Shown here in pieces: positions 32,325 to 41,058 of a stretch of 64,000 bases of DNA; position 1 is the stretch's first letter, and every line of letters begins with the position of its first letter. Source of the DNA: Nocardiopsis_B sediminis (GTDB lineage: Bacteria; Actinomycetota; Actinomycetes; Streptosporangiales; Streptosporangiaceae); the NCBI RefSeq assembly GCF_042650565.1, contig NZ_JBHSBH010000008.1, positions 310,001 to 374,000 on the forward strand. Reading direction: 5' to 3'. Below the pieces are notes generated by a model, which searched no databases, was not told the origin of the DNA, and worked only from the letters and a program-made list of their open reading frames with translations. The position numbers and the translations under genes are program-made.

Positions 32325-32471
32325 GGCCAGGTGATCAACACCGAGGGCGGGTTCGCGCGCTGGCGCGCCGGGGCACACGAGGGGTGACGGCGGCCGGACG
32401 GTAGTCCCGCCGATGCGGGGTAGCCACCCTAGGAGACGGCCACGGGTACCGAGGGGGCGAGGGAGGCCACC

Positions 32472-32777
32472 ATGACGTTGCTCGACGAACAGCAGATCAC
32501 CGAGGGCCTGGAACGGCTGGACGGCTGGGAATGGGACCGCGAGCGCGCCGAGATCCGCAAGACCGTGGAGCTGCCCGACTTCATGGGCGGTGTCCACCTG
32601 GTCACCGCGGTCGCCTACGCCGCCGAGGAGGCCGACCACCACCCCGACATCGACATCCGCTACACCAAGGTCACCTTCCACCAGACCACGCACGTCGCCG
32701 GCGGGGTCACGCTCGCCGACTTCGAGCTGGCGGCGCGGATCGACGAACTCATCGACGCCGCGATCCCCCGCGAATGA
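32472..32777 (+). CDS. phhB: Pterin-4a-carbinolamine dehydratase
   Basis: 101 aa, ATG 32472. The active-site signature EEADHHPDIDIRYTKV and TTHVAGGVTLADFELAARID are intact (two adjacent His plus a third His in TFHQTTH). PCD dehydrates 4a-hydroxy-tetrahydropterin and recycles the pterin cofactor, and may also act with molybdopterin-related enzymes. No aromatic hydroxylase is in the window. It converges with the acyl-CoA synthetase gene, one base apart. Confidence 0.93.
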   Translation: MTLLDEQQITEGLERLDGWEWDRERAEIRKTVELPDFMGGVHLVTAVAYAAEEADHHPDIDIRYTKVTFHQTTHVAGGVTLADFELAARIDELIDAAIPRE

Positions 32778-32778
32778 G

Positions 32779-34398
32779 CTAGCGCGGGGAACGCAGCCGG
32801 GAGCGGCGGATCTTGCCCGAGGGGGTCTTGGGCAGCTGCTCGGCGAAGGTGATCCGGCGGGGGTAGGCGTGGGCCGAGAAGCGGGTGCGCACGATGTCGC
32901 GCAGGTCGTCGGCGAGGGCGTCGTCGCCCCGCCAGCCGTCGTTGAGCACCACCGTGGCGGCGACCACCTGGCCGCGCAGGTCGTCGGGGACCCCGTAGAC
33001 CGCGGTCTCGGCGACCGCGGGGTGCTCCAGCAGCGCGGACTCGACGTCGAAGGGGCCGATCCGGTACCCCGACATCAGGATGGCGTCGTCGTCGCGTGAG
33101 GAGAAGTAGAGGTAGCCGTCGCGGTCGCGGCTGCCGGTGTCGCCGGTGAGGAACCAGTGGCCGTCGGGGGTGAAGCGGGCGGCGGTGGCGGCCGGGCTGG
33201 CGAGGTAGCCCGTGAACCACATGGCCGGGCTGCCCTTGACGTCCACGGCCACGCGGCCGAACCCGCCGGGCGGGGCCTCGTGGTCGGCGACCTGGTCCAG
33301 GACGGTCACCGACCAGCCGGGCAGGGCGGTCCCCAGCGACGCCGGGCGCAGGTCGGTGGCGACGGAGTCGTGGTTGTGGTGGCCCACGCACATGCCCAGC
33401 TCGCTCTGGCCGTAGTGGTCGCGCACCGGCACGCCGAAGCGGTCGGTGGCCCAGTCGACGACGTCGGCGCCCAGCGGCTCCCCGGCGCTGGAGAGGCGGC
33501 GGACCGCGATCTCGGGCGGCAGCGTCTTCACGGTGGCGCGCAGCGACCGGAAGACGGTGGGGGAGGCGGCGAGGTTGGTGACGCCGTAGGTGGCGAGCAC
33601 GTCGACTGTGAGTTCGGGGTCGAACCCGGCGCGCAGCTGGAGGGTGCGCTGCCCGGCCAGCAGCGGGGAGATCAGGCCGTGGTAGAGGCCGTAGGCCCAG
33701 CCGGGGTCGGCGGTGTTCCAGTAGACGTCGTCGTCGCGGACGTCGAGGCCGTAGCGGTGGTAGGAGTGCAGGGCGGCCAGCGCGCGCACGGGAACGGGGA
33801 CTCCCTTGGGCGGTCCGGCGGTGCCCGAGGTGTGCAGCAGGACGAAGGGGGCGTCGCCGCCGACGGCGGCCGCCGGCCGCTCGTCCGGGCCGGAGGCGGC
33901 CAGCGATGCGAGGGTGTGGTCGCCCTCGTGCAGCGGGGCCGCGCCGGTGGTGGCGATGTGCCAGAGCGGCTCGGCGGGCATGTCGCGGCCGGGCTCCAGC
34001 TTGGGGCGCTGGTCGTCGTCGCAGACGATCAGGCGGGCGGCCGGGTGCAGCAGGCGGTGGGCGATGGCCGAGGGCGCGAAGGCGGTGAACAGGGGGACGT
34101 GCACCGCGCCCAGGCGCCAGATGGCCATGGCGGTGACGGCGAGGTCGATGCCCTTGCCCAGCAGGGTGGCGACGTGGTCGCCGGCGCCGATGCCCAGCCC
34201 CGCCATCCCGGCGGCCACCCGGGTGGAGCGCTCGGCGAGTTCGCCGTAGGTGAGGTCGCGCGGCAGCAGATCGGGGCCGATCTCGGTGACCGCGACGGCG
34301 TCGGCGGGGTGGCGGTCGCAGAGCAGCCGGGCCACCGATGCGGTGGGCGAGCCATAGGTGGCGAGCCAGTCGCGTATCTGCTGCGCCGGTTCGGGCAT
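32779..34398 (-). CDS. AMP-forming acyl-CoA synthetase (acetyl/medium-chain type)
   Basis: 539 aa, ATG 34398. ANL-superfamily core motifs: A3 LLHTSGTAGPPKGVPVPV, A5 HYGQSELGM, A7 FLTGDTGSRDRDGY, A8 SGYRIGPFDVESALLEHP, and the A10 lysine in LPKTPSGKIRRSR. It ligates a carboxylic acid to CoA through an acyl-AMP intermediate. The substrate is not clear; the length and A5 are like acetyl- or medium-chain enzymes. Single gene. Confidence 0.93.
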   Translation of the reverse strand: MPEPAQQIRDWLATYGSPTASVARLLCDRHPADAVAVTEIGPDLLPRDLTYGELAERSTRVAAGMAGLGIGAGDHVATLLGKGIDLAVTAMAIWRLGAVHVPLFTAFAPSAIAHRLLHPAARLIVCDDDQRPKLEPGRDMPAEPLWHIATTGAAPLHEGDHTLASLAASGPDERPAAAVGGDAPFVLLHTSGTAGPPKGVPVPVRALAALHSYHRYGLDVRDDDVYWNTADPGWAYGLYHGLISPLLAGQRTLQLRAGFDPELTVDVLATYGVTNLAASPTVFRSLRATVKTLPPEIAVRRLSSAGEPLGADVVDWATDRFGVPVRDHYGQSELGMCVGHHNHDSVATDLRPASLGTALPGWSVTVLDQVADHEAPPGGFGRVAVDVKGSPAMWFTGYLASPAATAARFTPDGHWFLTGDTGSRDRDGYLYFSSRDDDAILMSGYRIGPFDVESALLEHPAVAETAVYGVPDDLRGQVVAATVVLNDGWRGDDALADDLRDIVRTRFSAHAYPRRITFAEQLPKTPSGKIRRSRLRSPR

Positions 34399-34575
34399 CG
34401 GTGGTCGTCCTCTTTTCGGTGGAGTGCGGTTTGGTAGCGCCCGTACCAGAATATGCCCCGCGATGTGAACTCGCCCTCACCGTATGGCGACGGCGGTCTC
34501 ACCGACCGTGATCGTCGCCCGTTCCCGGGCGGAGGGTGTGCCGGACGCTTCGGCCCCCGCGGGGCGGGCGAAGAT

Positions 34576-35595
34576 ATGGGCATGGACGCTGCTGCTGTGG
34601 TCGACCGGTTGGGTCTGGACGAGTCCGTGCGCGGGTGGCTGGAAGAGGCCGCCGCGCTGCCGTTGCCGGAGGGGGGTGTGCCGCTGCCCGGCAGGGCGGG
34701 GGCGGCCGCGGCGCTGGCGCCGTTCGCGCCGGCCGAGCGCGACGCCGCGGAGCTGCTGGAGGCCTGGCCCGACCCCACCTGGCCCCTGGAGGCGTGGTGG
34801 CTGCTGGAGCGCATGTACGCGCGCGTGGCCGCCGACATCGCCGCAGACCGCCGGGAATGGCGCGCCTGGCCCAATCTCGTCGCCGCCGAGGACGTGCGGG
34901 CGCGCTGTGCCGTGGTCTACGCGCTGGCCGCCGCCGTCCCACTGCTGGACGCCGTCTACGACCGCCACGGCATACCGCCGCAGGTGCGTTCGGCCACCCT
35001 CGGCGACATCGGGCGCCACATCGGCCATACCCGCGCCATGTTCGGCCGGCTGGGCCTGGAGACCGCCACGTGGGCGGCGCTGCACTTCCGCGCCGGCCTC
35101 TTCGAGCTGGGGCGGCTGCAATACGAGCCCGCGACCCTGTTCACGGCGGGCGCGGTCACCTGGTACGGCCCCGGCGAGGCCGCCGGCCTGGGGCCGGAAC
35201 TGGCCGAGGGCGCGCCTGCGCTGCGGCTGCACATCCCCGCCGACGGCCCGCTGGACCCCCCGAGCGTCCAGCGCTCGCTGGACGCGGCCCGCGGATTCTT
35301 CCGCTCCTGCTTCGCAGCCGACTACCCGGTGGCGACCTGCACGTCGTGGCTGCTGGACCCGCAACTGGCCGACCACCTGCCCCCCTCCTCCAACATCCTC
35401 GCCTTCCAGCGCAGGTTCACCCTCGTGGAGGCGGACGCGCCCGGCGACGCCGACGTCTTCCGGTTCGTGTTCCGCATGCCCGAGGTCGACCCCGAAAGGG
35501 CCCCCACCCGCACCACGCTGGAGCGCGCCGCGGCCGGCCACGTGCGCTCGGGCGGCTCCTGGCGGGTGCGCACGGGGTGGCTCCGGCTCGCCTGA
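34576..35595 (+). CDS. Acyltransferase-domain protein (NAT_N/GNAT_C type)
   Basis: 339 aa, start near ATG 34576 (a second ATG lies at 34582). The N-terminal helical part (LGLDESVRGWLEEAAAL) is followed by a long C-terminal region containing LHIPADGPLDPPSVQRSL and CTSWLLDPQLADHLPPSSNIL with FQRRF. This matches the two-domain actinobacterial family annotated as acyltransferase (NAT_N plus GNAT_C). Substrate unknown. Its 3' end shares a terminator with urtE. Confidence 0.75.
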   Translation: MGMDAAAVVDRLGLDESVRGWLEEAAALPLPEGGVPLPGRAGAAAALAPFAPAERDAAELLEAWPDPTWPLEAWWLLERMYARVAADIAADRREWRAWPNLVAAEDVRARCAVVYALAAAVPLLDAVYDRHGIPPQVRSATLGDIGRHIGHTRAMFGRLGLETATWAALHFRAGLFELGRLQYEPATLFTAGAVTWYGPGEAAGLGPELAEGAPALRLHIPADGPLDPPSVQRSLDAARGFFRSCFAADYPVATCTSWLLDPQLADHLPPSSNILAFQRRFTLVEADAPGDADVFRFVFRMPEVDPERAPTRTTLERAAAGHVRSGGSWRVRTGWLRLA

Positions 35596-35605
35596 CCGGC
35601 GGCCG

Positions 35606-35643
35606 CCGCTGTCGGTGCCGGCTCCGACCGGCGCCGACAGCGG
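35606..35643. terminator. Bidirectional terminator before urtE
   Basis: CCGCTGTCGG (35606-35615) pairs perfectly with 35634-35643, continued by GCCGG/CCGGC. It ends both the acyltransferase gene and the convergent urt operon. Confidence 0.8.
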
Positions 35644-35669
35644 AGGACGCGCCCGCCGGGCCGCGCGCA

Positions 35670-36362
35670 TCAGATCGCGAGCAGCCGCTGCGCGCCCGCT
35701 GTGTCCAGCTCCGCGCGCGGCCCCGCGTGGATCACCCGGCCGGCGTCCAGCACCGTGATGCTGTCGGCCAGCCGCAGCGCCACGTCGAGGTACTGCTCGA
35801 CGAGCAGCACGGCCACCCCGTCGCCGGCGATGGCGGCGATGGCCTCCTCGATCTCGGCCACGATGGAGGGCTGGATGCCCTCGGTGGGTTCGTCCAGGAT
35901 GAGCAGGGCGGGCCGGGCGACCAGGGCGCGGGCGATCGCGAGCTGCTGGGCCTGTCCTCCCGAGAGCAGCCCCGCCCGGCGCTCCAGCAGCGGGGCCAGC
36001 CTCGGGAACAGCTCCAGCGTCCGGTCGATCGCCTCGGGCCGTGCCCGCCCGGCCGCCTCGCGCGCGACCTGGAGGTTCTGGAGCACCGTGAGCGGGGCGA
36101 AGGACGCGTGCCCCTGCGGCGCGTAGCCCATACCGGCGCGCACCCGCGCATGGGCGGGCGCGCGGGTGACATCGGCGCCGTCGAAGGAGATCCGGCCCGC
36201 GGTCGCGGGGATCAGGCCCGCGACGGTGTTGAGCAGCGTGCTCTTGCCCACCCCGTTGCGCCCCATCACGCAGGTGACGCTCCCCGGCTCGGCGGTGAGG
36301 CCGACATCGAAGAGCACTTGGGCGCGGCCGTAGCCCGAGCACAGGCCCTGGACGGTCAGCAT
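35670..36362 (-). CDS. urtE: Urea ABC transporter ATP-binding protein UrtE
   Basis: 230 aa. Walker A GRNGVGKSTLLN, Q-loop APQGHASF, signature LSGGQAQQLAIARAL, Walker B LLILDEPTEG and the H-loop region. Like UrtE and LivF it has IQPSIVAEIEE after the D-loop. It powers urea import with UrtD. It starts one base after the urtD stop codon; last gene of the operon. Confidence 0.94.
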   Translation of the reverse strand: MLTVQGLCSGYGRAQVLFDVGLTAEPGSVTCVMGRNGVGKSTLLNTVAGLIPATAGRISFDGADVTRAPAHARVRAGMGYAPQGHASFAPLTVLQNLQVAREAAGRARPEAIDRTLELFPRLAPLLERRAGLLSGGQAQQLAIARALVARPALLILDEPTEGIQPSIVAEIEEAIAAIAGDGVAVLLVEQYLDVALRLADSITVLDAGRVIHAGPRAELDTAGAQRLLAI

Positions 36363-36363
36363 G

Positions 36364-37155
36364 TCAGCGTCCCTCCTCGTTCGCGGCGGCGGCCACCGGG
36401 CCGGCGGCGCCGGATCCGGCGCCACCGCGGCCCAGGTAGACCTCCTGCACCCGCGGGTCGGCCTGTACTTCGGCGACGGTGCCCTCGGTGAGGACGCGGC
36501 CCTCGTGCAGCACGGTGACGTCGCGCGCATAGCGGCGCAGAAAGTCCATGTCGTGCTCGACGACGATGACGGTGCGGTCGGCGGCGATCTCGGTGAGCAG
36601 TTCGCCGGTCCGCTGCCGCTCGTCGGCGTTCATGCCGGCCACCGGCTCGTCCAGCAGGAGCAGCCGCGGGTCCTGGGCCAGCAGCATGGCGATCTCCAGC
36701 CATTGCCGCCGGCCGTGGGAGAGGGTGCCGGCGCGGTGGTCGGCCAAGGCGGCGAGGCCCACACGGTCCAGGACGGCGGCGACGGGACCGCTCAGGCCGC
36801 GCCTGCGGCGCAGCAGCCCGATGGGGTTCATCCGGAACGACGCCGCGAGGTCGACGTTGTCGGCGACGGTCAGCTCCTCGAAGACCACGGCGGTCTGGAA
36901 GGTGCGGCCGATGCCGGCGCGCACCACGCGGTGCTCCCCGCGCCGCGTCAGCCGTCGGCCCGCGAAGGTGACGGTGCCGGAGGTGGGCCGGGTGCGGCCG
37001 GTGACGACGTCGATGAGGGTGGTCTTGCCCGCCCCGTTGGGGCCGATGAGGAAGCGCAGCTCCCCCTCGCCGACGGTCAGGTCGATGCCGTCGAGCGCGG
37101 TGAAGTCGCCGAAGACGACGCGGATGCCGGACAGTTCCAGGAGTGGGGTGCTCAT
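36364..37155 (-). CDS. urtD: Urea ABC transporter ATP-binding protein UrtD
   Basis: 263 aa. ATG 37155 is preceded by AAGGGA. Walker A GPNGAGKTTLID, Q-loop GIGRTFQTAVVFEELTV, signature LSHGRRQWLEIAMLLAQ (the HG variant of UrtD/LivG), Walker B LLLLDEPVAGMN. The start overlaps urtC as ATGA. The Ala/Gly tail is not conserved. Confidence 0.94.
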   Translation of the reverse strand: MSTPLLELSGIRVVFGDFTALDGIDLTVGEGELRFLIGPNGAGKTTLIDVVTGRTRPTSGTVTFAGRRLTRRGEHRVVRAGIGRTFQTAVVFEELTVADNVDLAASFRMNPIGLLRRRRGLSGPVAAVLDRVGLAALADHRAGTLSHGRRQWLEIAMLLAQDPRLLLLDEPVAGMNADERQRTGELLTEIAADRTVIVVEHDMDFLRRYARDVTVLHEGRVLTEGTVAEVQADPRVQEVYLGRGGAGSGAAGPVAAAANEEGR

Positions 37156-38309
37156 CTGGTCCCTTCGGTGGCCGGGGAGGTCGGGGACGCGGGTGCCGCG
37201 GGTGCCGGGGAGGGCGCGGCCGGCCACCGGGCGCGCAGGCGCTCGGCGGCCGCGCGGGCGATGCCCGCCAGCCCTCCGGGCGCGAGCGCGATCACCAGGA
37301 CGAACAGCGCGCCCTGGAGGTAGAGCCAGCCGCCCGCGAACGCCTCGGAGAACGTGGTCTGCGCGGCGTTCACCAGCACGGCGCCGGCCGCGGCCCCGGC
37401 CAGGCTGTACCGGCCGCCGATCGCCACGGCCAGCACCAGCATCAGCGAGGGGACCACCCCCAGCAGGGAGGGCGAGATGATGCCCATGACCGGCACGAAC
37501 AGCGCCCCGCCCACGCCCGCGGCCATGGCCGACAGGGTGTAGGTGACGGTTTTGATCCAGGTCGGGTCGTAGCCGAGGAACCGCACCCGGTCCTCGCCGT
37601 CGCGCACGGCGATCAGCAGCGCCCCGTAGCGGCTGCGGGCGACCTGGCGGAACAGCAGGTACACCCCTGCCAGGGCGAGGACCGTGAGCACGTAGAGGCC
37701 CTGCTGCGCCTCAGGGCGGTAGAGGTCGATCCCCGCGAAGACCGGGAAGTCGGTCAGCCCGTTGGAGCCGCCGGTCAGGTGCTGGCGGCCGATGAGCAGG
37801 ATGACGAATGCCGCGGCCAGCGCCTGGTTGAGGATCGCGAAGTAGGCGCCGCGCACACGCTGGCGGAAAACCGCCCAGCCCAGCAGCGCCGCGACGGCCC
37901 CCGGAACGAGGACCGCGGCGGCCAGGGCGAACACCGGGTCGGCGAAGGGCCGCCAGAAGAGGGGCAGCTCGGTCAGCCCGCTCCAGGACATGAACTGCGG
38001 CAGCGCGCCGGGATCGAGCGGATCGGCCGCGGAGTTGGCCAGGGTGAGGTGCATGGCCATGGCGTAGCCGCCCAGGCCGAAGTAGACGCCATGGCCCAGG
38101 GTGAGCATGCCGCCGCGCCCCCACGCCAGCGCGATGCCCACGGCGACGATCGCGTAGCACAGGTACTGGGCGAGCAGGTTGAGCCGGAACGGCTGCATCA
38201 CCAGCGGCAGGACCAGGACGGCGGTGAGGAGCAGGACGGTGAACACCGCCGGGCCGCCCAGCCGCGCGAGGAGTCGGGCCGGGGCGGGGGCGGAAGGTGA
38301 AGACGTCAC
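37152..38309 (-). CDS. urtC: Urea ABC transporter permease UrtC
   Basis: 385 aa starting at GTG 38309, with the urtB stop as GTGA. About ten TM helices of the LivM type, with LAWGRGGMLTLGHGVYFGLGGYAMAM near TM3 and GYDPTWIKTVTYTLSAMAAGVGGALFVP at the coupling region. It forms the membrane channel with UrtB. Confidence 0.93.
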   Translation of the reverse strand: MTSSPSAPAPARLLARLGGPAVFTVLLLTAVLVLPLVMQPFRLNLLAQYLCYAIVAVGIALAWGRGGMLTLGHGVYFGLGGYAMAMHLTLANSAADPLDPGALPQFMSWSGLTELPLFWRPFADPVFALAAAVLVPGAVAALLGWAVFRQRVRGAYFAILNQALAAAFVILLIGRQHLTGGSNGLTDFPVFAGIDLYRPEAQQGLYVLTVLALAGVYLLFRQVARSRYGALLIAVRDGEDRVRFLGYDPTWIKTVTYTLSAMAAGVGGALFVPVMGIISPSLLGVVPSLMLVLAVAIGGRYSLAGAAAGAVLVNAAQTTFSEAFAGGWLYLQGALFVLVIALAPGGLAGIARAAAERLRARWPAAPSPAPAAPASPTSPATEGTR

Positions 38310-39193
38310 GTCAGGGCCCTCGTTCTCACGGTGAACAGTCCTTGCGGGCGCATCTGGAGGAAGGCGATGATCGCGGCGAAGACGACGACCTTGGCGAGGC
38401 TGGCGTCGCTCCAGAACTCCACGAGCGCGTTGAGCAGGCCAAGGGCGAACGCGGCGATCACGGTTCCGCGCAGCTGGCCCAGCCCGCCGATGACGACCAC
38501 GAGGAACGCGTCGACGATGTAGTTGGTGCCCAGGGTGGGCCCTGTTGGCCCGATGAGGGTGAGCGCCACCCCGGCGATCCCGGCCAGGCCCGAGCCGATG
38601 AAGAAGGTGGCGGCGTCCACACGGCGGGTCGCGATGCCCGAAACCGCGGCGAGGTCGCGGTTGTGGATGACGGCCCGCATCTGCCGCCCCGGCCGGCTGC
38701 GGTTGAGGTAGTAGGCGATGGCGGCCACGCAGGCGATCGCCAGGGCGAGGATGAACAGCCGCGAATAGTGCAGCCGCACCCCGGCCAGGGTGATCCCGCC
38801 CGTCAGCCAGGCGGGCGCGGGAACGTCCACATTGGGTGCGCCGAACACGTCGCGCGCCAGCTGCTGGAGGACCAGCCCGATGCCGAAGGTGAGCAGCAGC
38901 GTGTCCAGAGGGCGGCCGTAGAAGTGCCGGATCACCCCCAGTTCGAGCAGCCAGCCCAGGGTCCCGGCGATCGCGAAGGCGGCGGGCAGGGCGATCACGA
39001 GCGAGGTCGAGGCCGGCAGGTGCACCCACGCCTGGAGCACGTAGGCGGTGTAGGCGCCCACCATGATGAATTCGCCGTGGGCCATGTTGACCACGCCCAT
39101 CTGGCCGAACGTGAAGTTCAGGCCCAGTGCGGCGAGCAGCAGCACGGCGCCGATCGCCAGCCCGATCGGCAATTGGTTGACTATCGCGTCCAT
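38306..39193 (-). CDS. urtB: Urea ABC transporter permease UrtB
   Basis: 295 aa, ATG 39193. LivH-type permease with about eight TM helices: LGLNFTFGQMGVVNMAHGEFIMVGAYTAYV at the start, then GTNYIVDAFLVVVIGGLGQLRGT and the Gly-rich motif of family members. The N-terminal insertion typical of larger UrtB proteins is absent. The 120-bp gap to urtA holds GC-rich dyad sequence that may attenuate transcription. Confidence 0.92.
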   Translation of the reverse strand: MDAIVNQLPIGLAIGAVLLLAALGLNFTFGQMGVVNMAHGEFIMVGAYTAYVLQAWVHLPASTSLVIALPAAFAIAGTLGWLLELGVIRHFYGRPLDTLLLTFGIGLVLQQLARDVFGAPNVDVPAPAWLTGGITLAGVRLHYSRLFILALAIACVAAIAYYLNRSRPGRQMRAVIHNRDLAAVSGIATRRVDAATFFIGSGLAGIAGVALTLIGPTGPTLGTNYIVDAFLVVVIGGLGQLRGTVIAAFALGLLNALVEFWSDASLAKVVVFAAIIAFLQMRPQGLFTVRTRALT

Positions 39194-39315
39194 CGCATCT
39201 CTCTTGCCTTCCCGGGCGCCGGCCGGGAGGGCCGGGCACCCGGGGCGGGGGCGGGCAGGCGGACGCCGTTGTCCGTGCAGTGGGGAAGGGGGCGGGGGAG
39301 AGGGCGGAGAGGGCG

Positions 39316-40542
39316 TCAGCCGCCGCTGCCCGACAGGTCCTGCGCCCAGTCGTAGCCCTCCAGGAAGGGGTCGGGGGCGATCGGCTCGCCGGAGTCCCAG
39401 ACCTGCTCGATCATGCCGTCCTCGCCGATCTCGCCGATCCGGGCGGTCTTGACCACGTGCTGGGTGGCGCCGTCGATGCTGATGTCGCCCTCGGGGGCCG
39501 CCAGCTCGATCCCATCCAGGGCGGCGCGCACGTCGTCGACCTCGAAGCCGCCCGCCTTCTCCACGGCCTCGGCCCACAGGTACACGGCGTTGTAGGCCGA
39601 CTGCATCGGGTCGGAGGTGACCCGGTCCTCGCCGTTGGCCTCCTGGAACGCGGACACGAACCCCTCGTTGGCGGGGGTGTCGGTGGTCTGGTAGTAGTTC
39701 CACGCCACGAGGTGGCCGGCGATGTTCTCGGCGCCGATGCCCTCGATCTCCTCTTCGGCCACGCTGACCGACAGCACGGGGGTGTCCTCGGCGCTCACCC
39801 CGGCCGAGCGCAGCTGCTGGAAGAAGCTGACGTTGGAGTCGCCGTTGAGGGTGTTGAACACGGCATCGGGCTCGGAATCGGCGATCCTGCCGGTGATCGT
39901 CGAGTACTCGGTGTGGCCCAGCGGGGTGTAGTCCTCGGCGACGATCTCCATGTCGTTGGCCTCGGCATAGGCCGTGATGATCTGGTTGGCGGTGCGCGGG
40001 AAGACGTAGTCGCTGCCCACCAGGTAGATCGAGGTGTGGCCCTGCTCCTTGAGGTAGTCCAGGGCCGGGACGATCTGCTGGTTGGTCGTGGCCCCCGTGT
40101 AGACGATGTTCTCGGACGCCTCCAGGCCCTCGTACTGCACCGGGTACCACAGCAGGCCGTTGTTGCGCTCGAAGACGGGGAGCATGGCCTTGCGCGACGC
40201 CGAGGTCCACCCGCCGAAGACCGTGGCCACCTGATCGGACTGGAGCAGCTTCTGGGCCTTCTCGGCGAACACCGCCTCGTCGGAGGCGCCGTCCTCGATC
40301 ACGGGTTCGATCTGCCGGCCGAGCACGCCGCCGTCGGCGTTGATCTCGTCGATGGCGAGCTGGACGGCGTCGCGGACCGTCACCTCACTGATGGCCATGG
40401 TCCCCGAGAGGGAGTGGAGCATGCCGACCCTGACGGTGTCGTCGGTGACCCCGCCCGGACCGGCGGACCCGCACGCGGTGGCCGTGAGGGCCAGGGCGGC
40501 GAGTGCGGATGTGAGGGCGGCGCCGGCGCGCATTGAGCCCAC
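39316..40542 (-). CDS. urtA: Urea ABC transporter substrate-binding lipoprotein UrtA
   Basis: 408 aa. GTG 40542 is preferred over ATG 40533 because AAGGAGG is nine bases upstream of it. Signal peptide with lipobox LTATAC, Cys24. Periplasmic-binding type I fold: VRVGMLHSLSGTMAISEVTV, YPVQYEGLEASENIVYTGA, SDYVFPRTANQII and GEVSIDGATQHV-like GDISIDGATQHVVKTARIG, the UrtA (not LivJ) pattern. It captures urea or short amides at the outer membrane face. Controlled by the GlnR-like sites upstream. Confidence 0.95.
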   Translation of the reverse strand: MGSMRAGAALTSALAALALTATACGSAGPGGVTDDTVRVGMLHSLSGTMAISEVTVRDAVQLAIDEINADGGVLGRQIEPVIEDGASDEAVFAEKAQKLLQSDQVATVFGGWTSASRKAMLPVFERNNGLLWYPVQYEGLEASENIVYTGATTNQQIVPALDYLKEQGHTSIYLVGSDYVFPRTANQIITAYAEANDMEIVAEDYTPLGHTEYSTITGRIADSEPDAVFNTLNGDSNVSFFQQLRSAGVSAEDTPVLSVSVAEEEIEGIGAENIAGHLVAWNYYQTTDTPANEGFVSAFQEANGEDRVTSDPMQSAYNAVYLWAEAVEKAGGFEVDDVRAALDGIELAAPEGDISIDGATQHVVKTARIGEIGEDGMIEQVWDSGEPIAPDPFLEGYDWAQDLSGSGG

Positions 40543-40607
40543 GCGCGTCCACCTCCTTGGTGTTGTGTTTCATCTGGGGATACCAAGGGGGAGTCTCGCG
40601 CCGACCT

Positions 40608-40645
40608 GTTTCCCTACCGGTCTCGTCCGGTTACGCAGCCGTTTC
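40608..40645 (-). promoter_or_regulatory. GlnR-type operator: four half-sites at 11-bp pitch
   Basis: On the minus strand GAAAC (40645-40641), GTAAC (40634-40630), AGACC (40623-40619) and GAAAC (40612-40608) are separated by exactly 6 nt each. GlnR and related OmpR-type nitrogen regulators bind GTnAC-n6-GAAAC half-sites, usually as pairs. The site ends ~65 bp upstream of urtA, the right place for activation in nitrogen limitation. Confidence 0.75.
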
Positions 40646-40678
40646 CGGATGGTTCGGCGTGTGAACGGAGGTGGTCCG

Positions 40679-40876
40679 TTATTCGTCGGCGCGCGGGCCG
40701 TCGTCGTGCTCGTCGACGGCCGACCAGCCCGCGGTGGTGATGCGCCCCCCGCCGGCGCAGTCGGGACAGCGCCGCGGCACGACCATTTCCCCGGCGAGGT
40801 CGCCCCCGGCGTAGCCGACGACATTGACCCGCAGCCCGCTGCCCTGGCACGCGGGACACACGATCACGATCTCCAT
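40679..40876 (-). CDS. 65-aa mini zinc-finger protein (DnaJ CxxCxGxG-like)
   Basis: Start ATG 40876. Contains two CxxCxGxG-type motifs, CPACQGSG and CPDCAGGG, the four cysteines of one DnaJ central zinc-finger half. No J-domain is attached. Such standalone pieces occur in actinobacteria without assigned function. It sits between urtA and the hemerythrin gene on the minus strand. Confidence 0.7.
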   Translation of the reverse strand: MEIVIVCPACQGSGLRVNVVGYAGGDLAGEMVVPRRCPDCAGGGRITTAGWSAVDEHDDGPRADE

Positions 40877-41058
40877 CCCCGCAGGATAGGCGCCGGGGCC
40901 GCGCGGGACGGGGAATCCGGACGGATGGGGCGCTTCGAGCCGGGCGCGGACGCTCCGGGACGCCTCGGGGTGTGTGATCCCCCGCCCGGGCGGGTAGCGG
41001 GAGGGTTCCGCCACGCCGCGTGGCGGTGCCCGGCGTCCGCCCAGGGGGAGGCAAGGTC

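Larger units (their letters stand above)
30749..32387 (+). pseudogene. Small 37-codon ORF split by the TnpB element
   Basis: ATG 30749 starts MSDPRDPIVAGHHPDLH. At the codon ending 30799 the IS begins. Right of the IS, from 32325, the frame continues GQVINTEGGFARWRAGAHEG and stops at 32385-32387. Joining the flanks restores one uninterrupted frame in phase. No strong ribosome site is seen, and the family is unrecognised. Confidence 0.5.
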
